Positions 25,845 through 34,436 are shown, numbered from the stretch's first letter. The stretch: DNA of 46,617 bases from an uncultured Spirochaetales bacterium (GCA_944390045.1 CALXOO010000014.1:1-46617), one strand, 5' to 3'. The notes: generated by a model not told the origin, from the letters alone. Translations and numbers: made by a program.

Positions 25845-27092
25845 TCACTTTGCCGTGATCCTGCAGAACTTCTTCTTTCCGGCCTTGAGCATGATCTCAC
25901 CCTTGTCGTCAAGGTCATCCGCAGTAAGCACGCGTCTGGGATCAGTGACCTTCTCGCCATTGACCTCGGCGCCTCCCTGCATGACGATTGTGCGGGCCTC
26001 GCTGTTTGACTTGCAGAAGGATGCCCTTACAAAGGCGGAAAGCAGTCCGAGGCCTGCCTTGAGCTCACTCTCCTCTACCTCGACTGTGGGGATGCCCTCA
26101 CGGCTGCCGGAGGATCCTGCGAAGAGTGCCCTGGCGGCCTCACGTGCCCTGTCAGCCTCTTCCTCACCGTGGATGATCCTCGTCTGCTCCCAGGCGAGTC
26201 TTTCCTTGGCGTCATTTATGTTCCGCTTCGGATCATCGTACTCGGCGATCTCATCAAGGCTCATGAAGGTGAAGAGCTTCATGAACTTGATCACGTCGGC
26301 ATCAGGCACGTTTCTCCAGTACTGGTAGAAGTCGTAGACCGGGCAGAGATTCCTGTCCAGGAAGATCGCTCCCTTCTCGCTCTTGCCCATCTTCTTGCCG
26401 TCAGCCCTCATGATGAGGTTGAAAGTCAGGCCGAAGCACTGCGGTCCACCGGTGCGGTTGATCAGGTCTATGCCCGCAACAATGTTGCCCCACTGGTCCG
26501 CACCGCCGATCTGAAGACGGCAGCCCTCGTTCTTCTGAAGCATGTAGAAATCATAGGACTGGAGCAGCTGGTAGTTGAACTCAATGAAGCTCAGTCCCCT
26601 CTCCAGTCGCTGCTTTGTTCCCTCGAAGGTCAGCATGCGGTTGACGGAGAAGTACTTTCCGATATCCCTGAGGAAGGGAATGTACTTCAGGTCGGCCAGC
26701 CAGTCCGCGTTGTTGCGCAGCACGGCATGGCCCCATCCTGCCGGCACATTGTCACTGAAGTCGACAATGCGTCCGAACTGTCTCCTGAGGGCCTCCACGT
26801 TGCGCTGTATCTCCTCGACGGACAGCAGCTTCCTCATCTCGGTCTTGCCGGAGGGATCGCCGATCATACCGGTTCCTCCTCCGACCAGGGCAATCGGGTT
26901 GTGGCCGTTCTCCTGCAGATGCCTCATCGCATAGATAGGCACTGTGTGGCCTACGTGCATGCTGGCTCCGGAGGGATCCACGCCGAGGTAGAAGCTCACG
27001 CTCTGGCTGTCCATCAGATCGCTCAGCTGGTCAATGTCAGTGCAGGCATTGACAAAGCCCCTGTCATACAGAACTTTCAGCGCCTTGTTCAT
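25845..27092 (-). CDS. tyrS: Tyrosyl-tRNA synthetase
   Basis: A 415-residue class I synthetase charging tRNA-Tyr. The HIGH-type motif is MHVGH in GVDPSGASMHVGHTVPIY, the tyrosine-binding area includes YQLLQSYDFYML and the QIGGADQWGN segment, and the KMSKS-type loop reads KMGKSEKGA. A C-terminal S4 RNA-binding domain covers roughly the last 70 residues (SNSEARTIVMQGGAEVNGEKV). The ATG overlaps the glyQS stop by 4 nt. Last gene of a three-synthetase operon. Confidence 0.97.
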   Translation of the reverse strand: MNKALKVLYDRGFVNACTDIDQLSDLMDSQSVSFYLGVDPSGASMHVGHTVPIYAMRHLQENGHNPIALVGGGTGMIGDPSGKTEMRKLLSVEEIQRNVEALRRQFGRIVDFSDNVPAGWGHAVLRNNADWLADLKYIPFLRDIGKYFSVNRMLTFEGTKQRLERGLSFIEFNYQLLQSYDFYMLQKNEGCRLQIGGADQWGNIVAGIDLINRTGGPQCFGLTFNLIMRADGKKMGKSEKGAIFLDRNLCPVYDFYQYWRNVPDADVIKFMKLFTFMSLDEIAEYDDPKRNINDAKERLAWEQTRIIHGEEEADRAREAARALFAGSSGSREGIPTVEVEESELKAGLGLLSAFVRASFCKSNSEARTIVMQGGAEVNGEKVTDPRRVLTADDLDDKGEIMLKAGKKKFCRITAK

Positions 27093-28432
27093 ACATCAGC
27101 CCTCTTGTAGTTCTTCATCGCATTCTTGATGAACGGCACAAGGTTGTCGACGGAAACCCTCTCCTGCCTCATGCTGTCGCGGAAGCGGATCGTCACGCTG
27201 TGATCCTCAAGCGTCTGGTAATCGACAGTGACGCAGTAAGGCGTTCCGATCTCGTCCATTCTCCTGTAGCGGCGTCCGATCGCACCTGACTGGTCATAGA
27301 AGGTGACGAAGTCCTCCCTCAGCTCATGCTCGAGCTTCGAGGCATACTCACCCAGTCCGTCCTTCTTGACGAGGGGCAGTACGGCGACCTTCACCGGTGC
27401 GATGGCCGGATGGAAGTGGAGCACGGTCCTCATGTCTCCTTCAGGAGTCATCTCCTCATCGTAGGCGTCGCTGAGTGCCATGAGGACATTCCTCGTGAGT
27501 CCTGCACTGGTCTCGACGACATAGGGGATGTATCTCTCATTGGTCTCAGGATCGAGATATGTGAGGTCCTTGCCGCTGAATTTCTGATGCTGGGTCAGGT
27601 CGTAGTCCGTCCTGGAGTGCACGCCCTCAAGCTCCTGCCAGCCCATCGGGAAGAGGAACTGGATGTCATAGGCATCCTTCGCATAGAAGGCCAGCTCATC
27701 CGGTCCGTGCTGGTGCCACCTGAGGTGCTCCGGATGAATTCCCATCTTGTGGTAGAAGGCCATGCGCTGCTCTCTCCAGTAGGGGAACCACTCGTCCTCA
27801 GTTCCCGGCTTGCAGAAGAACTGCATCTCCATCTGCTCGAACTCGCAGGAGCGGAAGATGAAGTTCTTTGTCGTGATCTCGTTCCTGAAGCTCTTTCCGA
27901 CCTGGGCAATGCCGAAGGGGATCTTGACCCTGGAGCTCTGGAGCACGTTCTTGAAGTCGACGTAGATGCCCTGTGCGGTCTCGGGACGGAGGTAGACGAC
28001 GCTGGCGCTGTCCTTGTTTGCTCCGATATGGGTCTCGAACATCAGGTTGAAGTTCCTGGGCTCGGTGAAGGATCCGCGGTTGCCGCATACGGGACAGGGC
28101 GCATTCAGATCGATCTGGTCAGCGCGGAAGCGTGACTTGCAGACCTTGCAGTCAACCATGGGATCCGAGAAGTTGGACACATGTCCGCTTGCCTCCCAGA
28201 CGCGCGGGTGCATGAGGATGGAGGCGTCGAGGCCGACGATGTTGTCGTGCAGCTGCGTCATCTCCTTCCACCAGAAATCGCGGATATTGTTCTTCAGATC
28301 GACACCGAGCGGACCGTAGTCATATGCGCCGTTGAGACCGCCGTAGATCTCGGAGGACTGGAAAATGAAGCCCCTTCTCCTGCACAGGGAGATTATCTTG
28401 TCCATTGTGACTGTCTGTTTCTCTTCTGACAT
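27089..28432 (-). CDS. glyQS: Glycyl-tRNA synthetase, single-chain (dimeric) type
   Basis: A 447-residue class II synthetase of the alpha2 type found in spirochaetes, Gram-positives with low G+C, archaea and eukaryotes, not the two-subunit GlyQ/GlyS form. Motifs include the N-terminal RRGFIFQSSEIYGGLNGAYDYGPLG, a Cys4 pattern (CKVCKSRF and CPVCGNRG), motif 2 GKSFRNEIT with EFEQME, and a C-terminal anticodon-binding domain (VKVAVLPLVKKDGLGEYAS). The true ATG is 28432 (MSEEKQTV) with AAGGAG upstream. A much longer open frame before it is a shadow of gltX. It begins 13 nt after the gltX stop. Confidence 0.96.
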   Translation of the reverse strand: MSEEKQTVTMDKIISLCRRRGFIFQSSEIYGGLNGAYDYGPLGVDLKNNIRDFWWKEMTQLHDNIVGLDASILMHPRVWEASGHVSNFSDPMVDCKVCKSRFRADQIDLNAPCPVCGNRGSFTEPRNFNLMFETHIGANKDSASVVYLRPETAQGIYVDFKNVLQSSRVKIPFGIAQVGKSFRNEITTKNFIFRSCEFEQMEMQFFCKPGTEDEWFPYWREQRMAFYHKMGIHPEHLRWHQHGPDELAFYAKDAYDIQFLFPMGWQELEGVHSRTDYDLTQHQKFSGKDLTYLDPETNERYIPYVVETSAGLTRNVLMALSDAYDEEMTPEGDMRTVLHFHPAIAPVKVAVLPLVKKDGLGEYASKLEHELREDFVTFYDQSGAIGRRYRRMDEIGTPYCVTVDYQTLEDHSVTIRFRDSMRQERVSVDNLVPFIKNAMKNYKRADV

Positions 28433-28445
28433 CTGTTTCCTCTCC

Positions 28446-29921
28446 TTAGTTGTTGAACAGGGCCTTTGCCCTCTCGATTCTCTTTTCCGTCTCCTCAAGG
28501 CCAAGCAGCCTGATCGAGTCATGAAGCGGCAGCGAGACGGTGCTGTTCGTGATGGCCACGCGTACCGGCTGGAAGATGCCGTTGACCTTGATTCCCATCT
28601 CCTCTGCCAGAGCCTTGATCTCAGTCTCGCTGTCCGCGAAGCTGACGCCGGCCCTCTCATTGGCGATGATGATGGCGCTTCCCCTCTCCAGTGCCATTCT
28701 GGTCTGCGCCTCGTCCATACCTTTGGCGATATAGACGCTCTTGTCAGTGACGGGCCTGTCCTCAAAGAGGAAGGCTGAAAGCGGCACGGCATCGGAGAGG
28801 ACCTTCATCCTCTCCCTGAGAAGCGGGGCGAGAAGCGCGAGCCTGGCCTTCTCCTCCTCATCCGGCTCCTGGCTGACAAAGCCTGCACTCTGGAGATAGG
28901 GCGTGATAAGGCTGATGATCTCTTCATCTGACTTCTGCCTGATGTACTGGCCGTTGAACCAGTCAAGCTTCTTGTAGTCGAAGGTGCCGCTGGAGACATG
29001 GATATTCTCGAGGACAAAGCACTTCTCAAGCTCCTCACGCGTGAAGAACTCCCTTGAGCCGTCAAGCGACCAGCCCACCAGCGTGACATAGTTCAATATC
29101 GCCTCAGGCAGATAGCCCTTGGCCCTGAAGTCGCGCACTGCAGTGTCGCCATGGCGCTTAGAGAGTTTCTGCCCGTCCTTACCGCAGACCATGGGCAGAT
29201 GGCAGTAGACCGGCGGCTGCCAGCCGAATGCCTCGTAGAGCAGGATGTGGAGCGGGCCGGAGGGAATCCATTCCTGGGCTCTCATGATGTGTGTGATGCC
29301 CATGAGATGATCATCAATGACATTCGCCAGATGATAGGTCGGATAGCCGTCGCTCTTGAGGAGGACCGGATCCGGAGAGACATCACTGTTCTTCCTTGTG
29401 ATATCACCCATGAGCACGTCATGGAAGGTTGTCTTGCCCTCAGTGGGGACACGCAGTCTGATGACAGGCTTTATTCCGGCCTCTTCAGCTGCCCTTCTCT
29501 CCTCTTCGCTGAGGCTGGCGCAATGTCTGTCATAGCCCTGGTAGCGGCTCTTTGAGGCCTGCTGCTCCTGTCTCAGCTTCTCCAGGCGCTCCGGTGTGCA
29601 GTAACAGTAGTAGGCCTTTCCGTCCTCCACGAGCTTCCTGGCATACTTCTGGTAGATTTCCAGCCGCTCGGACTGGATATAGGGACCGCAGGGGCCGCCG
29701 ACGACAGGGCCCTCATCCCACTTGATTCCCAGCCAGTCAAGCGTGTCATAAAGGTCCTGCAGGGATTCGTCGCTGTAACGCTCACGGTCAGTGTCCTCGA
29801 TCCTCAGGATGAACTTTCCGCCCTGGCTGCGGGCAAAGAAATAATTGTAAAGTGCGGTGCGCACTCCTCCGATATGCTGTAACCCAGTTGGAGACGGGGC
29901 ATAGCGTACTCGAACTTCCAT
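28446..29921 (-). CDS. gltX: Glutamyl-tRNA synthetase
   Basis: A 491-residue class I enzyme charging tRNA-Glu (and possibly tRNA-Gln as the first step of the amidotransferase route). The HIGH-type motif is VRYAPSPTGLQHIGGVRTALYN at the very N-terminus and the KMSKS loop is KLSKRHGD. The all-helical anticodon-binding domain makes up the C-terminal third. GGAG lies 7 bases before the ATG. It heads the gltX-glyQS-tyrS operon. A separate glutaminyl synthetase is not in the window, although a tRNA-Gln is. Confidence 0.96.
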   Translation of the reverse strand: MEVRVRYAPSPTGLQHIGGVRTALYNYFFARSQGGKFILRIEDTDRERYSDESLQDLYDTLDWLGIKWDEGPVVGGPCGPYIQSERLEIYQKYARKLVEDGKAYYCYCTPERLEKLRQEQQASKSRYQGYDRHCASLSEEERRAAEEAGIKPVIRLRVPTEGKTTFHDVLMGDITRKNSDVSPDPVLLKSDGYPTYHLANVIDDHLMGITHIMRAQEWIPSGPLHILLYEAFGWQPPVYCHLPMVCGKDGQKLSKRHGDTAVRDFRAKGYLPEAILNYVTLVGWSLDGSREFFTREELEKCFVLENIHVSSGTFDYKKLDWFNGQYIRQKSDEEIISLITPYLQSAGFVSQEPDEEEKARLALLAPLLRERMKVLSDAVPLSAFLFEDRPVTDKSVYIAKGMDEAQTRMALERGSAIIIANERAGVSFADSETEIKALAEEMGIKVNGIFQPVRVAITNSTVSLPLHDSIRLLGLEETEKRIERAKALFNN

Positions 29922-29952
29922 CGTTCACTCCAAACTTGAAATATTGTGCCCT

Positions 29953-29981
29953 ATGATATTCCCTCTTGTGATCTTGCTCAA
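29953..29981 (-). promoter_or_regulatory. Promoter of gltX-glyQS-tyrS
   Basis: On the minus strand TTGAGC (29976-29981) and TATCAT (29953-29958) are 17 bases apart, about 30 bases before gltX. The first box overlaps the stop codon of the upstream hydrolase gene. No T-box leader is possible: the leader is under 35 nt. Confidence 0.5.
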
Positions 29982-30805
29982 TCACCAAGGAAGCCGACTG
30001 TGGCCTCAATCGCCTCTTTCTCGCAGGCGGGATCAATATCGTAGTAGACGAAGTGGGTGGCCCCGTCGATCCATCTTATGCTCACATACTGTGCGTAATC
30101 CTCGACCTTAGAGGCGTCAGTGACAGTGTCCGCGCGGCTTGCGAGGACCAGGACGGGAATCTTCAGCTCCGCCATGGCCGCATCAGTCTCCTGAATCAGT
30201 CTGGCCATCTGATACAGCTGCGCCGGGTACATATGACTGTAGTATTCCCTCCCCAGCGTCAGGTCATCGCAGGGAGCATTCTCATAGTGCATGTTGTAGC
30301 GGGGATCCGGATTCCATTCCACTTTCACGTCCTTCCTGACAAGCGACAGCGCCCTGACCTTGAGCGGATCAAGGCCCGGGATGCGGAAGGCAGGCATTGC
30401 GAGCACCGCACGGCGGAAACTGCGGCTGCGGCACTCAAGCACGGCCAGCAGACAGCCCATCGAATGCCCAAGTATGTCAACGCTGTCATAGTTGTCAAGC
30501 AGAAAGGAGGCGGCGTTGTCCACAAGGCCCAGCCAGTCATAGCGGCTGGTCTCTATGAAGTCCCTGCCGCTCGTGCCCATCCCGGGAAGACGGGGAACAA
30601 AGCAGTCCGAGCCGGCATCGTAGAGCGCCCGGGCCACTGAAACGAGCTCACCCGGATAGCCTGCATAACCGTGCACGAGGAGCACGGCCCGGCGGGAGCG
30701 CGGCTCGTGAAGCATCGCGAAGCTCCTGGCTGCCGGGATCACCGGCGCACTGTCATGATAGATCTTTCCGCTGTACCACTCTGGAAATGAGTCGTATGTG
30801 ATCAT
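29978..30805 (-). CDS. Alpha/beta hydrolase (carboxylesterase/monoacylglycerol lipase-like)
   Basis: A 275-residue cytosolic alpha/beta hydrolase. The oxyanion segment is VLLVHGYAGYPGELVSVA, the nucleophile elbow is GHSMG in DSVDILGHSMGCLLAVLE, and the Asp and His of the triad are probably in LASRADTVTD and DGATHFVYYD. This pattern is closest to bacterial carboxylesterase Est30 or monoacylglycerol lipases. AAGGGG lies 8 nt before the ATG at 30805, which overlaps the regulator stop (ATGA). An ATG 6 bases earlier is too close to it. It is the last gene in the RloA-RloB-LuxR block. Substrate unknown; a lipid or acylated small molecule is possible. Confidence 0.85.
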   Translation of the reverse strand: MITYDSFPEWYSGKIYHDSAPVIPAARSFAMLHEPRSRRAVLLVHGYAGYPGELVSVARALYDAGSDCFVPRLPGMGTSGRDFIETSRYDWLGLVDNAASFLLDNYDSVDILGHSMGCLLAVLECRSRSFRRAVLAMPAFRIPGLDPLKVRALSLVRKDVKVEWNPDPRYNMHYENAPCDDLTLGREYYSHMYPAQLYQMARLIQETDAAMAELKIPVLVLASRADTVTDASKVEDYAQYVSIRWIDGATHFVYYDIDPACEKEAIEATVGFLGD

Positions 30806-31689
30806 TGCCATATCCCCTTGTGAATGAGATTGAGCAGGTCAATCCTGCTGCGCACGCCCGTCTTTGAGAAGATATTCGCCATGTGGTTGTTGACCGTGTT
30901 CACGCTGAGCCCCAGCCTGGCGGCTATCTCCTTGTTCGTCAGCCCCTGCCCCACAAGTCCTATCACCTGGCTTTCCCTCTCGCTTATGTGATAGACAGAC
31001 AGGTCAACTCCAGCACTCTGCTTCCTCCTGTCCTTTGCCAGTCTGCTCACCGCGAGGAAGAGGAAGACCAGAATCTCGATTGAATAGGCCAGGAAGAAAC
31101 ACTGGGTGCTGATCCTGCGGATGAAAGGAATGAAGATGCTCGCGACGATGAAGGGCAGCATGCACAGTCCGATGATGAAGGTCGTCAGCAGAAGCGCCCT
31201 GGTGTCGGCATCGTCAATTCCGCGCCGGTTCTTGATCATCACGATCTCACAGAAGAAGACCGTGAAGAAACACAGGATGAAGCACAGGACCTCAGTGAGC
31301 GCTCTGGGCAGGATCATGTCAACAATGCTCAGCACTCCGTATGCGGCTGAGACCGTATAGAAAAGCGCCTTGTACGGATTGCGCCATCTGTGCCCGATGA
31401 TCCAGGTCGTGAAATAAGGCACATAGGACAGCAGGAAGCAGATGTCCATAAGCAGCAGGGCTGCCCAGACATACTCGAGGATGCGGTAGACCGCACAGGT
31501 GAAAGAGAGTGCGGACCAGCTGTCCAGTACCATGAAAAACACAAGGGCGAGGCTTGTCGCCACGAAGACGATCAAGGCCGTCGCCCCCTTGCGACCCGCC
31601 AGCTTTCTGTAGACTATGCCCAGGGGAAGATCCATTGAGAGAATACAGAAGGCCAGCAGACCGAGAAGCAGTGCGATTGACGCTTCCAT
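30802..31689 (-). CDS. Membrane-bound LuxR-type regulator
   Basis: A 295-residue protein with about seven hydrophobic spans over the first 215 residues, followed by a cytoplasmic LuxR helix-turn-helix. The DNA-binding part contains SERESQVIGLVGQGLTNKEIAARLGLSVNTVNNHMANIFSKTGV. It resembles one-component membrane LuxR regulators that sense a small or lipophilic signal without phosphorylation. The ATG at 31689 overlaps the rloB stop (TGATG); a GTG one codon earlier is also possible. Its place inside an operon with RloA/RloB-like genes suggests it senses or controls the same stress. Not a known member of any characterised system. Confidence 0.75.
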   Translation of the reverse strand: MEASIALLLGLLAFCILSMDLPLGIVYRKLAGRKGATALIVFVATSLALVFFMVLDSWSALSFTCAVYRILEYVWAALLLMDICFLLSYVPYFTTWIIGHRWRNPYKALFYTVSAAYGVLSIVDMILPRALTEVLCFILCFFTVFFCEIVMIKNRRGIDDADTRALLLTTFIIGLCMLPFIVASIFIPFIRRISTQCFFLAYSIEILVFLFLAVSRLAKDRRKQSAGVDLSVYHISERESQVIGLVGQGLTNKEIAARLGLSVNTVNNHMANIFSKTGVRSRIDLLNLIHKGIWQ

Positions 31690-32318
31690 CACTTGAAGAC
31701 TTTCGTGTTGTGTGACATGTCAGCCTGACCGCAGACTTCCGTGATCGTCATGTTGAGCTCGGGCATTGCGGTTGCCTTCTCGCCTGTCGTCTGGATCGCG
31801 AGCTTGTTGTAGTCACGTGCGTTCTGGTCAGCGACAGAATGGCGCGGGAAGAGCTTCATGTGCAGGTTCAGTCCCTTCGTGAGAAGGTACTCGCTGTTCC
31901 ACTCAAAGCCCTCAATGGCCTTGCCAAGCGGATCGTCGAAGGCATCCGCAGCGGCTATGAAGCCGTTCGGCTTTCCAAGGTGGAGATAGATCCACAGCTT
32001 GAATGAGGGATTGAAGTAGCACAGGTGGATTCTCCTTCCCGCACAGGCCTCGGCGGCCTCCTTCACCTCATCCATCGTTGCGCCCACATCATCCAGCCCG
32101 AAGAGCGCATATGTGACATCGTAGCGGCCGCGGTTCTTCTCCTTTGCGGTGAAGCTGATCAGCTGCTTGAGGCTCGTCGCTCCTGAGTTGACTACAGTCA
32201 GGTTGCCATAACGGCAGTCCTTTCTCATCTGGGAGAAGAAGAGGGCCTCGGGTTCGGTAGCGGTTACGAGCAGCAACGTCTTTCTGGACTCTGTACTGTT
32301 TCTTTTGCGTGTGGCCAT
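31689..32318 (-). CDS. rloB: RloB-like protein
   Basis: A 209-residue protein that I assign to the RloB family, the partner of RloA in type I restriction-linked loci and of AbiLi in lactococcal AbiL. The clearest match is FNPSFKLWIYLHLG (about residues 101-114), corresponding to the family's NPxFExWLxLHF segment. The usual N-terminal EGxxTEPxYF signature is reduced to TATEPEALFF, and the usual acidic D-x-D segment to LFGLDDVG. The protein is therefore divergent, and I cannot tell if its nuclease-like (TOPRIM-type) function is retained. The ATG shares a base with the rloA stop. RloB's biochemical activity is unproven in general. Confidence 0.72.
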   Translation of the reverse strand: MATRKRNSTESRKTLLLVTATEPEALFFSQMRKDCRYGNLTVVNSGATSLKQLISFTAKEKNRGRYDVTYALFGLDDVGATMDEVKEAAEACAGRRIHLCYFNPSFKLWIYLHLGKPNGFIAAADAFDDPLGKAIEGFEWNSEYLLTKGLNLHMKLFPRHSVADQNARDYNKLAIQTTGEKATAMPELNMTITEVCGQADMSHNTKVFK

Positions 32319-33559
32319 CAGTCTGCCTCCTTCTCATCGTTGACAAAGTAGAATTCGCTTGTGATCGGCAAGGCGCCGTAGGCTCCCTGCAGGTACTTCT
32401 CCCTTGTGCTTGCCTTGCCGCGGGCGGCCTTGAAGTCAGCCAGTGAGAAGTAGACGGTGCTGGACTCATGGTCCTTCTGTGCGAACCAGACTCCGTCACG
32501 CCTCAGCAGGCCCTCCTTGAGCAGCGAGGGATTGCAGTCGACGACAAGCATCTGGCTTTCCTTGTTGCAGGCCTCGAAGATCTCGACGATGTGGCACAGC
32601 ACGTCAGGATGCAGCAGCATGCCGAAGTCGTCGACGACCAGCGTCTTGTGGCTTGTGAAGCACTCGAAGAAGGCCACCGCAAGCGCGGTGAGACGTCTCA
32701 GGGAGAGTGACTCCAGAGTGAAGAGGTTCGAGTAGCCGTCAGCCTTCTTGTCGTTGATGTAGACATGGGTGAAGACGACCTTGCCGTCATCCCTGACACC
32801 CACCCTTCTGATGTCGGTGATGTCGACGGCCCAGAAGAAGTTGGACAGCTGCTCTTTCCAGCTCGGATGCTTCGTCAGCATCTCGGCGATATAGGCCTCG
32901 GTTGCGGAGGAAACGCCCATGGGCATGATGTGAAGGCTGTCAGTAAACCACCTGTAGAGCTCGCCGCAGGTCTCGCCGCCCTTTCTGGCCGCCATGCCGA
33001 GGAAGCTCGCCGTATCGCTGATGCGGCTGGCAAGGCGCTTCTTCTCGCCGCGGTACATCTTTCCATAGCGGTAGGAGTACTCGTTGGTTTCCTCGATGTA
33101 CTTCCTCTCAAACATCAGCTTGCGGCTTCCGTTCACGATGTGATGCAGCGTCTCCTCATAGACCCTGTCCTTGTTTGCCACGAAGCGGTAGCGGGCTATC
33201 ACCGTCGGATTCTCCTCGCTTCCGTCTCCGGCTGAGAGCAGGACCTCAATCTCTATTGTCGCCGGAGTGGCCTTGTCCACACCGTATGCGAATACGGTTC
33301 CGGCCAGGGCTCCGGAGAGCGGGTTCTCGTTCTCGTCAGGGCTCGTGACAACCCTGTTAAGCACCTCAAGAGCCCTCACAAAGGAGCTCTTTCCGGCTCC
33401 GTTGGGGCCGATGATCGCACTTGTCTTGATAGCCTTGAGCTTCTCGTTGATCGTCACAACCTTGCTTTCAGGAAGGCGGTTGTCCTTCAAAGCCTCAAAA
33501 CTGATCTTCTGAGGGGACTTTACGGACTTGAAGTTCGCAATAGTCATGTTCAGCAGCAT
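32318..33559 (-). CDS. rloA: RloA/AbiLi-like AAA ATPase
   Basis: A 413-residue ABC-ATPase-fold protein of the AAA_21/RloA (AbiLi) group linked to phage abortive infection. The N-terminus reads MTIANFKSVKSPQKISFEA and the P-loop is GPNGAGKSS (residues 51-59). Late motifs typical of RloA are the RRDGVWFAQKD segment (family RRDQIWFxEK) near residue 350, and KYLQGAYGALP, matching the family's Y-L-x-G-x-Y-G-A-x-P. The Walker B region is LVVDDFGMLLHP, with DD in place of the common DE. The switch segment reads VVDCNPSLL where relatives have TTHNxxLL. ATPase function may be altered. AAGGAGGT, a near-perfect ribosome site, precedes the ATG at 33559. Confidence 0.8.
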   Translation of the reverse strand: MLLNMTIANFKSVKSPQKISFEALKDNRLPESKVVTINEKLKAIKTSAIIGPNGAGKSSFVRALEVLNRVVTSPDENENPLSGALAGTVFAYGVDKATPATIEIEVLLSAGDGSEENPTVIARYRFVANKDRVYEETLHHIVNGSRKLMFERKYIEETNEYSYRYGKMYRGEKKRLASRISDTASFLGMAARKGGETCGELYRWFTDSLHIMPMGVSSATEAYIAEMLTKHPSWKEQLSNFFWAVDITDIRRVGVRDDGKVVFTHVYINDKKADGYSNLFTLESLSLRRLTALAVAFFECFTSHKTLVVDDFGMLLHPDVLCHIVEIFEACNKESQMLVVDCNPSLLKEGLLRRDGVWFAQKDHESSTVYFSLADFKAARGKASTREKYLQGAYGALPITSEFYFVNDEKEAD

Positions 33560-33573
33560 AAGCTACCTCCTTA

Positions 33574-34230
33574 TTATGCTTTCTCCAGATGCTCCTGGAC
33601 AAAAGAGTTCATCTTTCTGGCCACATCGGGATACTGGCCAAGTATCTCATACAGCGCGAGAGGGAGACTCTCGTCCCCGTGATTGTCGCTCGCGATGAAA
33701 TCCACGACACCGCTCCTGAGCCAGGTGCGGCCCATGTCGGTCCTGGCACCTCTTGCATTGACCTGGACCAGGCAGCCGAGATCCTCATGCAGGGTCCTGA
33801 AAAGATCGCTGTCGGGAGTGAGGAATCTGTAGCGCTCCACGTGTGCGAGTATGACCTTGTAGCCCTGCTCGGTTATTCTCCTGATCGTCTCGACATACTT
33901 CGCGGGCGCGAAACTCGTGTCAGTCTCACACAGCACGTGGGTGGAGAAGTGAGGTATGAAATCCAGCTTCTCCTGGTCCCTGATGTAGAACTCGCATCCC
34001 AGATGACACCTGATGCCGAATCTGGCGGCCTTCTCGCAGGCCCATTCGAAGGTGGGCTGAATGCGCTCCCTGCGGGTCTCCACATAGGGATCGTCAATGT
34101 GCGGAGAGAAGACAATGTGCCCAATGCCCGCCTCCCTGTACTTTCCCATCATCGAGGAGAAGCGGCGCTTTTTCAGCTCGCTGTCATCCACCTTCGGAAG
34201 AAGATGCGTGTGAATGTCGATGATCGTCAT
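33574..34230 (-). CDS. PHP-family phosphoesterase, CpsB/YwqE-like
   Basis: A 218-residue metal-dependent phosphoesterase of the PHP type, close to the Tyr-phosphatases CpsB/YwqE that act on capsule kinases. Metal ligands are visible: His7 and His9 in IDIHTHLLPKVDD, FSPHID, GCEFYI, LAHVERYRFL and the terminal ASDNHGDE. Start at 34230 matches the conserved MIDIHxHILP; the frame extends 44 codons upstream without homology. No ribosome site is seen before the ATG. No capsule or exopolysaccharide genes accompany it; instead rloA starts 14 bases after its stop. A role in the RloA/RloB locus is therefore possible. Confidence 0.82.
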   Translation of the reverse strand: MTIIDIHTHLLPKVDDSELKKRRFSSMMGKYREAGIGHIVFSPHIDDPYVETRRERIQPTFEWACEKAARFGIRCHLGCEFYIRDQEKLDFIPHFSTHVLCETDTSFAPAKYVETIRRITEQGYKVILAHVERYRFLTPDSDLFRTLHEDLGCLVQVNARGARTDMGRTWLRSGVVDFIASDNHGDESLPLALYEILGQYPDVARKMNSFVQEHLEKA

Positions 34231-34237
34231 ACAGTCA

Positions 34238-34243
34238 AGTTTA
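34238..34243 (-). promoter_or_regulatory. Possible -10 box of the PHP-rloAB operon
   Basis: TAAACT on the minus strand ends 7 nt before the ATG at 34230, the same spacing as other predicted leaderless genes here. The match to TATAAT is only moderate. Bases 34231-34436 otherwise hold AT-rich sequence and the hairpins listed separately. Confidence 0.3.
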
Positions 34244-34332
34244 TTGGTCTGCGGCAGAAAATTGCAAGAAAATTGCATTTCTGGCCGCTCATGCTGAAAA
34301 ACTGCTTGATTTCCCGGTGAAATGAAAAGAAA

Positions 34333-34361
34333 TGAAGGTAAATTGACGCAACTTACCTTCA
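34333..34361 (-). terminator. Hairpin after the CxxC protein gene
   Basis: TGAAGGTAA and TTACCTTCA form a perfect 9-bp stem with an 11-nt loop. On the minus strand it is followed by TTTCTTTTC, so it may end the pdxA-lipoprotein transcript. A second AT-rich hairpin (ACTTAAA/TTTAAGT, 34418-34435) follows the stop directly. Confidence 0.5.
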
Positions 34362-34436
34362 AAAATTGTTTTGAGTTCGGGTTTCAGGCCATCATTGATA
34401 AAATTTTTCACCAAAATACTTAAAATTATTTAAGTT

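Noticed and set aside
26169..27110. 313-codon plus-strand frame opposite tyrS
   Set aside because: Shadow frame caused by G+C-rich codon use; tyrS is unambiguous on the other strand.
28435..28792. Long upstream extension of the glycyl-tRNA synthetase frame
   Set aside because: It is an Arg-rich shadow of gltX; the ribosome site and conserved MSEEK start set the real beginning at 28432.
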